Positions 33,068 to 42,642 of a DNA stretch of 64,000 bases are shown one piece after another. Each line of letters begins with the position of its first letter. Position 1 is the first letter of the stretch. The translations under genes and the position numbers were made by a program. A model generated the notes under the pieces. That model was given only the letters and a program-made list of their open reading frames with translations, searched no databases and had not been told where the DNA came from. Source of the stretch: Pseudobdellovibrionaceae bacterium. GTDB lineage: Bacteria; Bdellovibrionota; Bdellovibrionia; Bdellovibrionales; UBA1609. The stretch covers positions 1 through 64,000 of the forward strand of contig JACKAN010000015.1 in NCBI GenBank assembly GCA_020635055.1, given 5' to 3'.

Positions 33068-34939
33068 TTAAAAGGATTCTACTGCTGGAGATTCCGGTTG
33101 GTAAGAATCTTCTGTATCTTTAATTTCAACATCAGAACTGGGTACTAACTCCTCCTTAACTTTGGGTGCCGAAGCTTTTCTAGGTAGGTTGTCAATTTCG
33201 GACCCATAGGGATCGCGCCCACCCATATGTCTTTGAATAAAAGAAATGCGTTCGTCCAGTTTATTGTTAAAAACTTCAGAATTGTCCTCTGTGTTTCGAA
33301 TAATTCTAGGTGTAATAAAAACTAACAAATTTGTTTTGGCACTTTTGACACTTCTGGATTTAAACAGCCAGCCTATAATGGGAATATCGCCTAAAATAGG
33401 AACCTTATTTACTTCTTCGCTTTCGGAATTGTTCATCAAGCCACCGAGTGCGGCGGTGTCGCCACTGTCGACAACTAATGTGGTTTTAATTGTTCGAGTG
33501 TTCAATACCACTGAGGAGTCAGCTAAATCTTTAGCTTGAACTTGGCGATTGGAGACTTGCTTGACTTGTTGATCAATTTTCATCCGCACTGAATCTGTAT
33601 CGGGGCTGATATAAGGGGTAAGAACTAATTTGATTGTCGCTTCTTTTCTTTCGATTCCAGATGTGACAGAGCTACCCGTAGTGGTGTCTTTACGGCCGAC
33701 TGGAACTTCTTCGCCCACTTCGATAGTGGCTTCTTCATTGTCCATGGCCATAATTTGTGGAGTAGATAGAATATTGCCACCAACATTGCCTTGTAAAAGT
33801 TTAACTAGACCCACTAAGCTGGAAACAGTAGTGGTAGCCCCTCCTATGTTAATATCAAACTGCTCACCACTACCAAAGCCAAAAATGGCTCCACTGTCAC
33901 CGGCAGGATTGATCAAATCTTGCAAGTTAGAAGTTCCACGAAAACCTACACGACCCATGCCTTTGCTGTTTTTGTCGAATTGGTAGTAGTTCACACCCCA
34001 GTCCATTTTCTTTTCTGCACTCATTTCCATGATCACTGTTTTTACAAATACCTGATCTCTAGCAATATCAATTTTGCTAAGGATGTTTTTAACCACTTCG
34101 TAATCTTGTTTACTTGCCGTAATAATTAAACTGTTGGTATCTTTGTCGGCGGTAACTTTGACGTCTCCACCAAAGACAGCTTCCGAAATCCCACCACTGT
34201 TATCTGAGCTACGGTTAAATGAGGGATTGTTGTTGCTACCACCTTTATCTTGTTGAGATTTTTTGGATTCTGAGGCAATCCCACCCAGAACATTAGCAAT
34301 TTTTTCCGCCTCACCATGGCGAACATAGTAGACATGAACTCCACCGGCATCTTCTGGTCGCAAACGAAAATCCAATTGAGAAACTAGAATCTTAATTTTT
34401 TTTATACCTGCATCATTTCCTACGACAATCAATGAGTTTGTGCGATCATCAGAAACTACCAGGGAATAAGATTCAGCTCCACCTCCGGCAGGTTTGTCAG
34501 GTGAAGTGGTTCGACGAAAACGCGGAATTCCAGGGGCGCTGCTCCCGGCGTCTTTATTAATTATTTTATTTATCAATTCTGCAATATCTTTAGCCTTGGC
34601 AAATTTAATGCGAATAACGGCTAACTTTTCTTCAAAGCCAGAAACATCCAAATAGCGTAGTATATTTACAACTCTTTCAATTTGAGAACCGTAATCGGTA
34701 ATGATAAGGGAGTTGGTCGGTGCGTAGGCATGAGATTCTCCATCTTTTGAATTTAATATTCGTAGATTCTTAAAGACTTCGTCTGCGCTAATGTACTTTA
34801 GCTTAATAATGCGAGTAATAATTTGATCGGTATTGGGAAAGTATTCGCCGGTGTAAGTTTCTAGACTGTCTCTTTGAGCGGCTCTGGCCTGGCGGATTTT
34901 TAGAAATTTTCCAGAGGGGACAACGGTCAAACCATTCAT
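33068..34939 (-). CDS. gspD: Type II secretion system secretin GspD (intact portion)
   Basis: GspD forms the outer-membrane secretin channel. This 623-residue frame holds N1-N3 modules (IIKLKYISADEVFKNLR; AVIRIKFAKAKDIAELIN; VYYVRHGEAEKIANVLGG) and the secretin core with VKTVIMEMSAEKKMDWGVN, ILSTPQIMAMDNEEATIEVGEEVP and the C-terminal VPILGDIPIIGWLFKSRS. The signal peptide and N0 domain are missing from this frame. They lie upstream in other frames (34940-35285), broken by four indels. The first ATG here (34939) is inside the N-terminal domain, so translation from it would not give an exported protein. Confidence 0.93.
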   Translation of the reverse strand: MNGLTVVPSGKFLKIRQARAAQRDSLETYTGEYFPNTDQIITRIIKLKYISADEVFKNLRILNSKDGESHAYAPTNSLIITDYGSQIERVVNILRYLDVSGFEEKLAVIRIKFAKAKDIAELINKIINKDAGSSAPGIPRFRRTTSPDKPAGGGAESYSLVVSDDRTNSLIVVGNDAGIKKIKILVSQLDFRLRPEDAGGVHVYYVRHGEAEKIANVLGGIASESKKSQQDKGGSNNNPSFNRSSDNSGGISEAVFGGDVKVTADKDTNSLIITASKQDYEVVKNILSKIDIARDQVFVKTVIMEMSAEKKMDWGVNYYQFDKNSKGMGRVGFRGTSNLQDLINPAGDSGAIFGFGSGEQFDINIGGATTTVSSLVGLVKLLQGNVGGNILSTPQIMAMDNEEATIEVGEEVPVGRKDTTTGSSVTSGIERKEATIKLVLTPYISPDTDSVRMKIDQQVKQVSNRQVQAKDLADSSVVLNTRTIKTTLVVDSGDTAALGGLMNNSESEEVNKVPILGDIPIIGWLFKSRSVKSAKTNLLVFITPRIIRNTEDNSEVFNNKLDERISFIQRHMGGRDPYGSEIDNLPRKASAPKVKEELVPSSDVEIKDTEDSYQPESPAVESF

Positions 34940-35285
34940 GGCTAAAGCAGATAAAAAGGCTTTTAGAGGCTTCGGCTACAGTAATTTGTGAGGAGCAATG
35001 ATGAGTAATTTTTCGCGCACATTATTGTCGAGAATAAAATTCTTTCCTGTTAATTTACTGATGGCTTTTACTACTTGTTCGATGTCCGTATTGGGATAGT
35101 CAAAACTTTCAACTAAATCTGGAAAATTTTCGTTAGTGATATCTTCTGGATTGGCATCTGAAAATTTTAGCTTTTGTCATTTTGTAGGCTTTCAATATCG
35201 ATCTCTTCGACGACTTCATTTTTCTTAGGGGCCTGCGCCCAACTGATGGGGGGACGATAAGTGCTAGTAAAAGTAAAAATCTCAT
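34940..35285 (-). pseudogene. gspD: Frameshifted 5' end of gspD (signal peptide and N0 domain)
   Basis: From ATG 35285, with GAGGAG upstream, the gene encodes MRFLLLLALI then shifts frame. The remaining pieces read ISWAQAPKKNEVVEEIDIESLQND, then FSDANPEDITNENFPDLVESFDYPN..., then FILDNNVREKLLIIAP, then TVAEAS, a normal signal peptide and N0 domain. Four single-base changes in homopolymers restore one frame: plus-strand runs at 35248-35253 (6 G, expect 7), 35172-35175 (4 T, expect 5), 34985-34987 (3 T, expect 4) and 34961-34964 (4 T, expect 3). Confidence 0.85.
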
Positions 35286-35327
35286 TGCGGGCTCCTCGTT
35301 GCAATACACTCTTAGTTAATCATGCTT

Positions 35328-35707
35328 TTAATCAATGTTATAGTCGAAAACCTCTTCTCGTCCTTCTCTATTTACACTTAGAGTTAGGTGATCGGAACTT
35401 TTTAAACTTTGATACATTTCCATAGCTTGTGTCGGGCTGGTTACGGGTTCATTATTTACACCCTTAATCACGTCACCAGGTTGAAATCCCAATTTAGAAA
35501 GATGCTGTCGGGTTGAATGGACACAAATCGAAAGCCATCGATGGTTCCGCCTGAGCCAGGAACAATATTGGGTACCATGCGAGCTTGTTTAAAGTGCTAG
35601 AGATCACTGGTGTATTTTTCCAAATCGTCTTTAGAAATGCAAGCGGAAATTCTCCTTCTTTTTGACTTCATCACCAGTGATGGTTGTGGGTTTTGCGCGC
35701 GGGGCTT
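35328..35707 (-). pseudogene. gspC: Frameshifted 3' part of gspC (PDZ domain)
   Basis: Continuing from the gspC frame after inserting one A near 35723-35725, the sequence reads KINFGLKAPRAKPTTITGDEV, then ISKDDLEKYTSDL, a TAG at 35597-35599, then HFKQARMVPNIVPGSGGTIDGFRF, and (after one more base near 35498-35500) SIFSKLGFQPGDVIKGVNNEPV, ending TAA at 35328-35330. This is the PDZ domain of GspC. At least three frame breaks and one nonsense codon prevent translation as a single chain. Confidence 0.8.
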
Positions 35708-36274
35708 TTAAGCCAAAATTAATTTGATTGTCCCCGGAATTTCAATGTATTCTAAACGTCGTGTGGCCAAGTTGCGGAAGATGACTTTGCGCCTTTCAAT
35801 TTTAGTGATCTCGGCCAGGGATTCTATGCGCTCACCAACTCGAAAGGATTCAGATTCATTACCACTGGATTTGTTAATGGTAGCAATGGACTTGTTGGGG
35901 TCGAGATGAACAATTGTGCCTAAAAGTTTAAGTGGTAATTTAGATAAAACGGGAGGTCCATCTAGGTTTTCCCCCTTTTTTTCACCATCAGTAAGCGGTG
36001 GTGGAATAAGGCCATCATTATTAAAAATATTTCGATCTGTAATTTTTCGTAAATCGCTACTGGAAATGAGTTTTTGTCTCATCATTCTTTTTGGCTTTAA
36101 AGGCGGTGCTTTCTTTGGCAACATTTGTGGACGAAAGGTGAGGATATTTAAATCGGCAATAGAGTATCCAACTAAAGCACACAAAATATAAATATAAAGC
36201 CACTCAAAAGGTGGTCTTCCTGTAGGGCTTATGATGTTTTTGAACCATTGGTTACTCGATGTCTTTAGACCCAT
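35708..36274 (-). CDS. gspC: Type II secretion system protein GspC, N-terminal part
   Basis: GspC is the inner-membrane protein that connects the platform to the secretin. The 188-residue frame has a short cytoplasmic lead, one membrane helix (about 24-44) and the periplasmic homology region (LPLKLLGTIVHLDPNKSIATINKSSGNESESFRVGERI). It ends early at TAA because of a frameshift. The PDZ domain follows in other frames. As the first gene of the T2SS operon its promoter must lie in the 36,275-36,505 gap, divergent from the FabD-like gene. Confidence 0.85.
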   Translation of the reverse strand: MGLKTSSNQWFKNIISPTGRPPFEWLYIYILCALVGYSIADLNILTFRPQMLPKKAPPLKPKRMMRQKLISSSDLRKITDRNIFNNDGLIPPPLTDGEKKGENLDGPPVLSKLPLKLLGTIVHLDPNKSIATINKSSGNESESFRVGERIESLAEITKIERRKVIFRNLATRRLEYIEIPGTIKLILA

Positions 36275-36562
36275 TGAAGAAATATTAACACGTCATTATT
36301 ATTACAGATATAACTAACTGAAGCCTCTGGACTTATGGCTATCACTTATAGCAGTGATTAAATTTGCATTAGATGCGGGATGTTAATTTCTAATAAATTT
36401 ATAAAATATTCAAGTTGCAATTATTTTCTGGTGCCAAATTGGGAGTCAGGTTGTAATTAACGCACATTAAGGCAGTGGGGAAAGCTTTAATGTTTGGCCT
36501 GTTAATTGCTTTTTAGAAAGCATGAGTCAAAAAAGACTCTAGGGGAAAATGGGGAGGGGAAT

Positions 36563-37276
36563 ATGCGAGATGTGGTTATATTTAATGGTCTAAATGCACT
36601 AGACTTTCATGAGATTAGAGACAGTGTGATTCGAATACCAGAAGTGAGTATTCGTGTGCGGGAAGCTCAGGGAGTATGGGACGCCTTGGGGGAGTCTAAT
36701 TTTAGTTTTTTTAATTTTCTGGTTTCAGAAGATGCCACTTACTTGAGTAACATAAAAATTAAAAGTTTGGTGACATCCATTGTTCAAATTGGTTTGTATG
36801 ATAGATATGTTCGAAGATTTGGCCGTCCAGAATATATTGTGGGGAGTGTCAATGGAGATTCACCATTGCAAGTATGTATTGGGGAGACCACTTTTGAAGA
36901 TATGATTCTGGATAGTCCAGTGGCAAAACCAGTGGCATCAGTTACTGAAATTTTTAGTCAGAGCAGTTCCACAGTACTTTCAGGAATCTCACTGGCTGAA
37001 ACCGGAGTGTTTCAACATTTAGAAAACACAGGGAAATACCAACGTGTTTCTTCAACTAAACAGGACTTAGGAAAAATTATTTCTCATCTTATCGAGGACT
37101 GTCATGTTAAAAAATTAATTAATGTAGGTCCTGGCATTACGGCTTTGGAGCCTTTGCAAGAAAATTTAGCATTAAAAGATATTCAAATTGTAGAATCTAT
37201 TGATGCTGATCCCATGTTGAATTGGTTTTGGATGGAGTTGAAGAAATCTTCCGAACAGGTTTCAATGGCCCAATAA
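36563..37276 (+). CDS. Degenerate FabD-like acyltransferase domain protein
   Basis: This 237-residue protein resembles the malonyl-CoA:ACP transacylase fold: ALDFHEIRDSVI at the start, a RRFGRPEYIVGSVNGDSPLQVCIG block where FabD has the GHSxGE nucleophile elbow, and a C-terminal GKIISHLIEDCHVKKLINVGPG segment like the FabD end. The nucleophile Ser is replaced (GSVNGD), so catalysis is doubtful. The frame extends to a TTG at 36506. I choose ATG 36563 because GGAGGGG lies directly upstream. It is 27 bp upstream of a rhomboid gene. A regulatory or structural role is possible. Confidence 0.6.
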   Translation: MRDVVIFNGLNALDFHEIRDSVIRIPEVSIRVREAQGVWDALGESNFSFFNFLVSEDATYLSNIKIKSLVTSIVQIGLYDRYVRRFGRPEYIVGSVNGDSPLQVCIGETTFEDMILDSPVAKPVASVTEIFSQSSSTVLSGISLAETGVFQHLENTGKYQRVSSTKQDLGKIISHLIEDCHVKKLINVGPGITALEPLQENLALKDIQIVESIDADPMLNWFWMELKKSSEQVSMAQ

Positions 37277-37303
37277 AACTTAGATTAGAAAGTAGCATAC
37301 GAT

Positions 37304-38002
37304 TTGTCAGCAGATGAGTTCAATAAAAAAAATAAAGTTTTAGTAAAGTCCCGTCTATATTTAGTCGGGACTTTGTTTTCAAAGCGACCTCACGCTCATA
37401 GTTTTTTGATAAGTTTCTCAATGGTGTCCTTGTGTTTTGTTGTTTCCTCTGTGGCCTGGAAAAATAAAAATTGGATGGAAGCACTTTCGGCCTCGCGCTA
37501 TAGCGTCTTTGAAGAGCTAAAAATATGGCAGTTGCTAACGACTATTTTTATACATGCTGATGGACTTCATGTTTTGTCTAATAGTTTTATGTTGTTTATT
37601 TTTGGCTACTTTGTTTTTGGTTACTTTGGTGGGAAAGTCTTTCCCCTGTACTCCTTGATTGGAGCTGGATTAACAAATGCATTTGCGCTTTGGACTTACC
37701 CTCCACATGTGAAGCTTGTGGGCGCTTCTGGTTGGGTTTATTTTTTAGCGGGATATTGGCTTTGCATGTATTTATTTATAGAAAGACAGAGAACATTATG
37801 GGCAAGAACTTTAAGAATTTTCGGTGTAGGATTAGTGGTGTTGTTTCCTTCGAGTTTTGAAATGCAAGTGAGTTATCGTGTTCACGGAATAGGACTTTTT
37901 TTAGGAATATTGATGGGCTTTGTTTATTATTATATTCATCGCAAACAATTTATAAATTACGAAAAATACTCTTTGGAAACTGATAGTGAATCCAATGTTT
38001 AA
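37304..38002 (+). CDS. Rhomboid family intramembrane serine protease
   Basis: This 232-residue membrane protein has six or so hydrophobic helices with the rhomboid signature: HADGLHVLSNSFML (His84, His89 and Asn93) in the second helix region, the catalytic GASG (Ser142) and a downstream His194 in SYRVHGIGLFLG. The Ser-His dyad is intact, so it should cleave membrane proteins within the bilayer. It starts with TTG 37304, 27 bp after the FabD-like gene, and is probably co-expressed. The substrate is unknown. Confidence 0.88.
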   Translation: MSADEFNKKNKVLVKSRLYLVGTLFSKRPHAHSFLISFSMVSLCFVVSSVAWKNKNWMEALSASRYSVFEELKIWQLLTTIFIHADGLHVLSNSFMLFIFGYFVFGYFGGKVFPLYSLIGAGLTNAFALWTYPPHVKLVGASGWVYFLAGYWLCMYLFIERQRTLWARTLRIFGVGLVVLFPSSFEMQVSYRVHGIGLFLGILMGFVYYYIHRKQFINYEKYSLETDSESNV

Positions 38003-38355
38003 CTATTTAACTAAACCAAAAGCCTTTTGTTATAACTTAAGAGGTTTTTGTGCAGTTCAACGACCGCACTCCATTCCTACTATTTCATTTTTAACGGATG
38101 AACGTTTTTGTTTCTAAGGCACTCTTAAGATTCACCCAATTTATAGATCTAGATCCAGATCCAGTTCCAGTTCCAGTTCCAGTTCTCAGAATGAGAATCT
38201 CGAATTGAGAATTATTTTCCTCAGTTCAAAATTAACCTTGTTACCCACAAAGTAGTAAGAGCCTAAAGTTATTACTTTATTTAAGTTTTTTTTTTCGACT
38301 CAATGTGATGCAGAAGGGACTTAAGTCTAGCTGTTAAAAATCCGAATAGTTAATC
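38003..38355 (+). other. Intergenic region with hexamer repeats upstream of the fibre gene
   Basis: This 353-bp gap holds no gene that I can support. It contains a tandem hexamer array (38145-38186) and small inverted repeats just after it (TTCTCA/TGAGAA and TCTC..GAGA). It should contain the fibre-gene promoter, but I could not pick reliable -35/-10 boxes. Confidence 0.6.
38145..38186 (+). repeat. Seven-unit hexamer tandem repeat
   Basis: Seven hexamers run head to tail: AGATCT, AGATCC (x2), AGTTCC (x3), AGTTCT. The array lies about 170 bp upstream of the fibre-gene start. Variation in copy number would alter promoter spacing if the promoter flanks it. Confidence 0.85.
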
Positions 38356-41340
38356 ATGAACAGGATGTCAGTAGTTAACCTTAATAAAAAAATACTTGCT
38401 CAAGTAAGAAGTTACTTGCAACTGCGATATTGTTCTAGCATTTCCAAGCTTTCCAACAAGATGGTTTTTTCGATGCCTATTGCCTTTGTCATTTCGTTCT
38501 TTTTACTTTCGAATGTTCATGCACAGTCACCACAGGGTCTGACATTGCAAGGAACAATTCTCAATGCCAGTGATCTTCCCCAAGAGGGAGCTTCAGTAAG
38601 CTTTGTCATTCAAATTTTATCTTCAGATGGTAATGCCTGCTTACTTTACGAAGAGTCCCATGTTTTAAATATGACAGGCTCTCAGGGTGCTTTTTCTTTG
38701 ATACTGGGCACAGGAACTCGCAGTGGAGTGAATTATGAAGACACAAATACTCTAGCTTTAGCTATGGACAACACTTTGGGCGTACAGAGTTCACTTACTT
38801 GTGCCGTTGGAAGCACTTACGATCCAGCACCGGGAGATTCCAGAGATGTATTAATTAGTTTTAACGACGGTTCGGGAGTACAAACTCTAACACAAAATTT
38901 ATTAGTTCAATCTGTGCCCTATGCTTTCTATACAGATAACACAGAAAGACTGCAAGGTAAGCTTGCAACAGATTTTATTCAAGTCAATACGGCTACAGCT
39001 TCGCTATCGCAAGTAAATATTGAAAATGTATTTTCCACTACAAATTATCCCAATTTAGTTGATTTACTTTCTGTATCTCCCACAGAGTATGTTCGCACAG
39101 GATCAAACGGTTCAGCTTCGATACCACAAATTACTGGCAATCCTGGGTCAGGTTTAGCCGCAGGTCAAATATGGTATGACGATGCTGCCAATTTAGTAAA
39201 ATATTATGATGGCACAATGGTGCAATCACTGTCGGGTTCTGGTTCTGGAGATTTAGTCTCAACAAATAACTTAAGTGATATTAGTAATGCTGCTACAGCT
39301 AGAACTAATCTAGGATTAGCTATTGGTACCAATGTACAAGCTTTCGATGCACAATTAACAGATGTGGCTGGCTTAGACCCCAGTACAACTTCTGGTTATT
39401 TACTTGGCTCGGATGGCACAAATTTAGTTATGCGCTCACCAGCCAATGCTCGAAGTGATTTAGGTTTAGGAACAGCGGCAACGAGTTCCACTGGAGATTT
39501 CTTACAAGTCACAAATAACTTAAGTGATATTAGTAATGCTGGAACAGCCAGAACTAATTTAGGATTAGCTATTGGTACCAATGTACAAGCTTTCGATGCA
39601 CAATTAACAGATGTAGCTGGTTTAACCCCTACAGCAGATAATTTTGTAAGCGGTGATGGTACTAATTTAGTGATGAAAACTCCAGCGCAAGCGCGCACAA
39701 GTCTTGGACTTGGTACGGCTGCAACTAGTGCATCTGGTGATTTTTTACAAGTTACAAATAACTTAAGTGATATCGGTAGTGCCGCAACCGCACGCACTAA
39801 TTTAGGTTTAGGAACCGCAGCCTTACTTTCTGAAGATTCAAATAACACATTCGCTAATGGTCAACTTGTTGCTTTTGATAGTGCAACAATGACATGCGCA
39901 GCAGGTGAATATTTAACCATTCAAGGACCAGGCCCCACTTATTCTTACACCTGCGGAACTCCATCCGCGACAGATTCCACAAAATTACCACTAGCCGGTG
40001 GCACTATGACTGGTCCTTTGGTGAATAATTCAAATTCGGCATCTACGGCCTTAGCGATAACTCAATCCGGAGCAGGGCACGCAGCCACTTTTATGGGAGG
40101 CAATGTCGGTATTGGGACTACAACACCTAGTTATCCTCTTTCGGTAATTGGTAATACGAATGTTTTAGGTACGTTATCTGCAACCTCAATTACTTCTTCA
40201 AACCTTTCTACTTTCAATGGTGGAGTGATTGCAACGTTAACAAGTTCCACCTTTCCATATAGTGGTACAAGTGCCTCAATATCAAACGCAGGAACTAGAA
40301 AAGTAATGCAAATGAGCATGTCTCCAAATCCTACAGCGGACTATACAACGAACTACTATAATGGTGATTTTTTAACTGTAGCAAGTACAGCTAATAATCA
40401 AAATTCCGGGAAATATGTAACAATTAATTCAGCATCTACTCATACGGGAACAGGTACAGTCCTTGATATGACGGGTGGGGATTTTTCAATTACTAATTCA
40501 ACGGGGACAATCACCGATGGATTTGGGTTAAAAACCTCAATCACAAATTCAGCTACGGTAACCAATGCATACGGTCTCTATGTCGGCAATATTCAGGGAA
40601 CTAACCGATATTCAATTTATAGCTCGGATAGTAATGCTCCCTCTTTCTTCGCAGGCAACATGGGGATAGGCGTTTCTTCTCCGGCAAGACTTTTAAACGT
40701 AGCAGGACCTATTCGAGTTAATCCTGCAGCCTTACCTGGAACTCCAGGAGCTGGTGATATCGCTATAGACAGTGGAGCAAGTAATGCCCTTAAATATTAT
40801 AATGGAAGTTCATGGGTTACAGTAGGTTCGGGTAGTGGAGATTTAGTTTCAACAAATAACTTAAGTGATTTAAGCAATGCTGGAACAGCTAGAACCAATT
40901 TAGGATTAGCTATTGGTACCAATGTACAAGCTTTCGATGCTCAACTTACTGATGTAGCTGGTTTAACACCCACAGCCGATAATTTTGTAAGTGGTGATGG
41001 CACTAATTTAGTGATGAAAACTCCTGCTCAAGCGCGCACGAGTCTTGGACTTGGTACTGCAGCCACCAATGCCACTGGAGATTTCTTACAAGTTACAAAT
41101 AACTTAAGTGATCTTGGTAGTGCCACAACCGCACGCACTAATTTAGGTTTAGGAACAGCAGCCTTACTTTCTGAAGATTCAAATAACACATTCGCTAATG
41201 GTCAATTAGTAGCTTTTGATAGTGCAACAATGACATGCGTTGCAGGTGAATATTTAACCATTCAAGGACGAGATATTTTAAAATGTTGTGGATTAGTTAT
41301 CCAGCGACAACCTTTTCGGTTTTTTTATCTTCTACAATAA
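38356..41340 (+). pseudogene. Large trimeric fibre (adhesin-like) gene, 5' part, split by an IS
   Basis: This is the N-terminal part of a giant surface fibre. A long signal peptide ends near residue 57 (FVISFFLLSNVHA). The exported part has a domain of Ig- or transthyretin-like strands, then repeats of the phage tail-fibre type (NNLSDISNAATARTNLGLAI, GTNVQAFDAQLTDVAGL). The native reading frame is lost at 41269, where an IS256-type element begins. The last residues to 41340 are IS sequence. Precise removal of the IS and one 9-bp repeat restores a single frame to 44552, about 1,607 residues in all. Related modular fibres exist in Bdellovibrio (mosaic adhesive trimer, MAT, proteins), where they act in prey recognition. 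Confidence 0.85.
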
Positions 41341-42642
41341 TGCCATCCTTGTAAGCAACCCCATTTAATAGCTTTGTAAACTCTTTAACCCCACATAATC
41401 TTAGCCAGTGGCTTTCACATTGTTTTAACAACTTAAAAGTCATGGCCGTAGCAGAGTTAATACTGCCGGCACCCTTAGTTGATTTTAAACGACTCTTTAC
41501 TCCAGCAAATGATGACTCTATAGGGTTACTAGTTCTTATGCTACGCCAGTGTGCTGCTGGGAAATCAAAAAAATTATTTAATTCATTCCAGTTTTTAGTT
41601 AAACAAGTAACCATCTTTGGATATTTATTTTCATAAGCTTTTGAAAAATTATTTTTTATTTTAGTCGCTGTTTCTTTATCTGGTGCCCGCATCATTTCAT
41701 GTAACTGTGATTTAATTGCTGGCTGAAGTTTTTTAGGACACTTATCTAATACATTGGCTATCTTATGTACCCAGCAACGCTGGTGTTTTGTTTTTTTAAA
41801 TTCTTCTAAACTTTCAAGGGCTGACCAAAATCCTAAAGCCCCATCTGCTATAGCCAATAGAGGACAGTTTAAACCCCTGGCTATTAAAGACCTTAATACA
41901 ACTAACCAGGACTCCTTAGACTCCCTGTAACCGGCTTCTACAGCTAATAATTTCTTTTCACCATCTTGAGTTACACCCATGATTACCAACAAGTTTAAAC
42001 GCTTGTCTTCTCCGATTCGAATAGATACATTGACCCCATCAGCCCAGAGGTAAACAAACTCATCTGTGATTTTACTTTTTTTCCATACCTGATACTCCTC
42101 CTCCCAGCGTCTTTTTAATTTACTAATACTTCCTGCTGAAAGGCCTTGAGAAAAATGATCCTTTAATATTTTATCAAATTTATTTGTTGAAACACCTGAT
42201 AAGTAAAGTGCGGGAATTAAACTCTCTATTTTGGGGGACCGTCTTATATAAGCTGGTAATAAATTAGAGGAAAACTTAAAGCCATCACGTTTGTCATTTA
42301 CTCTAGGGGTCTTGATTTCAATAGCACCAGCAGCTGTAGTGATTTTCCTAGACTTGCTGCTTCCATTTTTTACTACTAATCGGTGCCCAGAATCATCAAT
42401 AAGGCTTTGATGATTATTAATATACTCCTCAACTTCCAGCTGTAAAGCTTGTTGGAGCATCTTTTTGGCCCCTTCTTTAACTACATCATCTAAGTTGATT
42501 GATTCGGATTTTTCGGTTACTATTTTTAGCATAGCAGCTCTCCTTTTGCTCATTTAATGAGCGGTTTTTAGTGAAACCTTAGGTTATGCCGCTATATTTT
42601 CTTTTTCAAATCCACAACATTCTGCAATATCTCTTCAAGGAC
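41261..42642 (-). mobile_element. IS256-family insertion sequence with target-site duplication
   Basis: The element occupies 41270-42633 (1,364 bp). The two ends are imperfect inverted repeats of about 25 bp beginning GAGATATT and ending AATATCTC. It is flanked by the 9-bp direct repeat TTCAAGGAC (41261-41269 and 42634-42642), which is the target-site duplication. The target is inside the fibre gene, in the second copy of a duplicated segment. Deleting the IS plus one repeat restores the reading frame exactly, so insertion is recent and clean. It carries a single intact transposase on the minus strand. Confidence 0.95.
41297..42553 (-). CDS. IS256-family (Mutator-like) DDE transposase
   Basis: This 418-residue transposase of the Mutator/IS256 superfamily catalyses cut-and-copy movement of its own element. 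The DDE triad is visible: Asp172 in LWADGVNV, Asp237 in AIADGALGFW, and Glu346 in TSNPIESSF. The conserved QRCWVHKIANVL block (C-x2-H) sits between the second Asp and the Glu. The frame is complete with no stop or missing motif, and its terminal repeats are present. The element is therefore probably active. It lies antisense to the fibre gene. Confidence 0.95.
   Translation of the reverse strand: MSKRRAAMLKIVTEKSESINLDDVVKEGAKKMLQQALQLEVEEYINNHQSLIDDSGHRLVVKNGSSKSRKITTAAGAIEIKTPRVNDKRDGFKFSSNLLPAYIRRSPKIESLIPALYLSGVSTNKFDKILKDHFSQGLSAGSISKLKRRWEEEYQVWKKSKITDEFVYLWADGVNVSIRIGEDKRLNLLVIMGVTQDGEKKLLAVEAGYRESKESWLVVLRSLIARGLNCPLLAIADGALGFWSALESLEEFKKTKHQRCWVHKIANVLDKCPKKLQPAIKSQLHEMMRAPDKETATKIKNNFSKAYENKYPKMVTCLTKNWNELNNFFDFPAAHWRSIRTSNPIESSFAGVKSRLKSTKGAGSINSATAMTFKLLKQCESHWLRLCGVKEFTKLLNGVAYKDGIIVEDKKTEKVVAG

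Noticed and set aside
33246..33986. Open frames antisense to gspD
   Set aside because: These overlap the conserved secretin core on the other strand and have no domain match.
34940..35285. Programmed ribosomal frameshifting in gspD
   Set aside because: Four separate shifts in both directions within 350 bp are needed, without slippery heptamers and pseudoknots. Decay or sequencing error is simpler.
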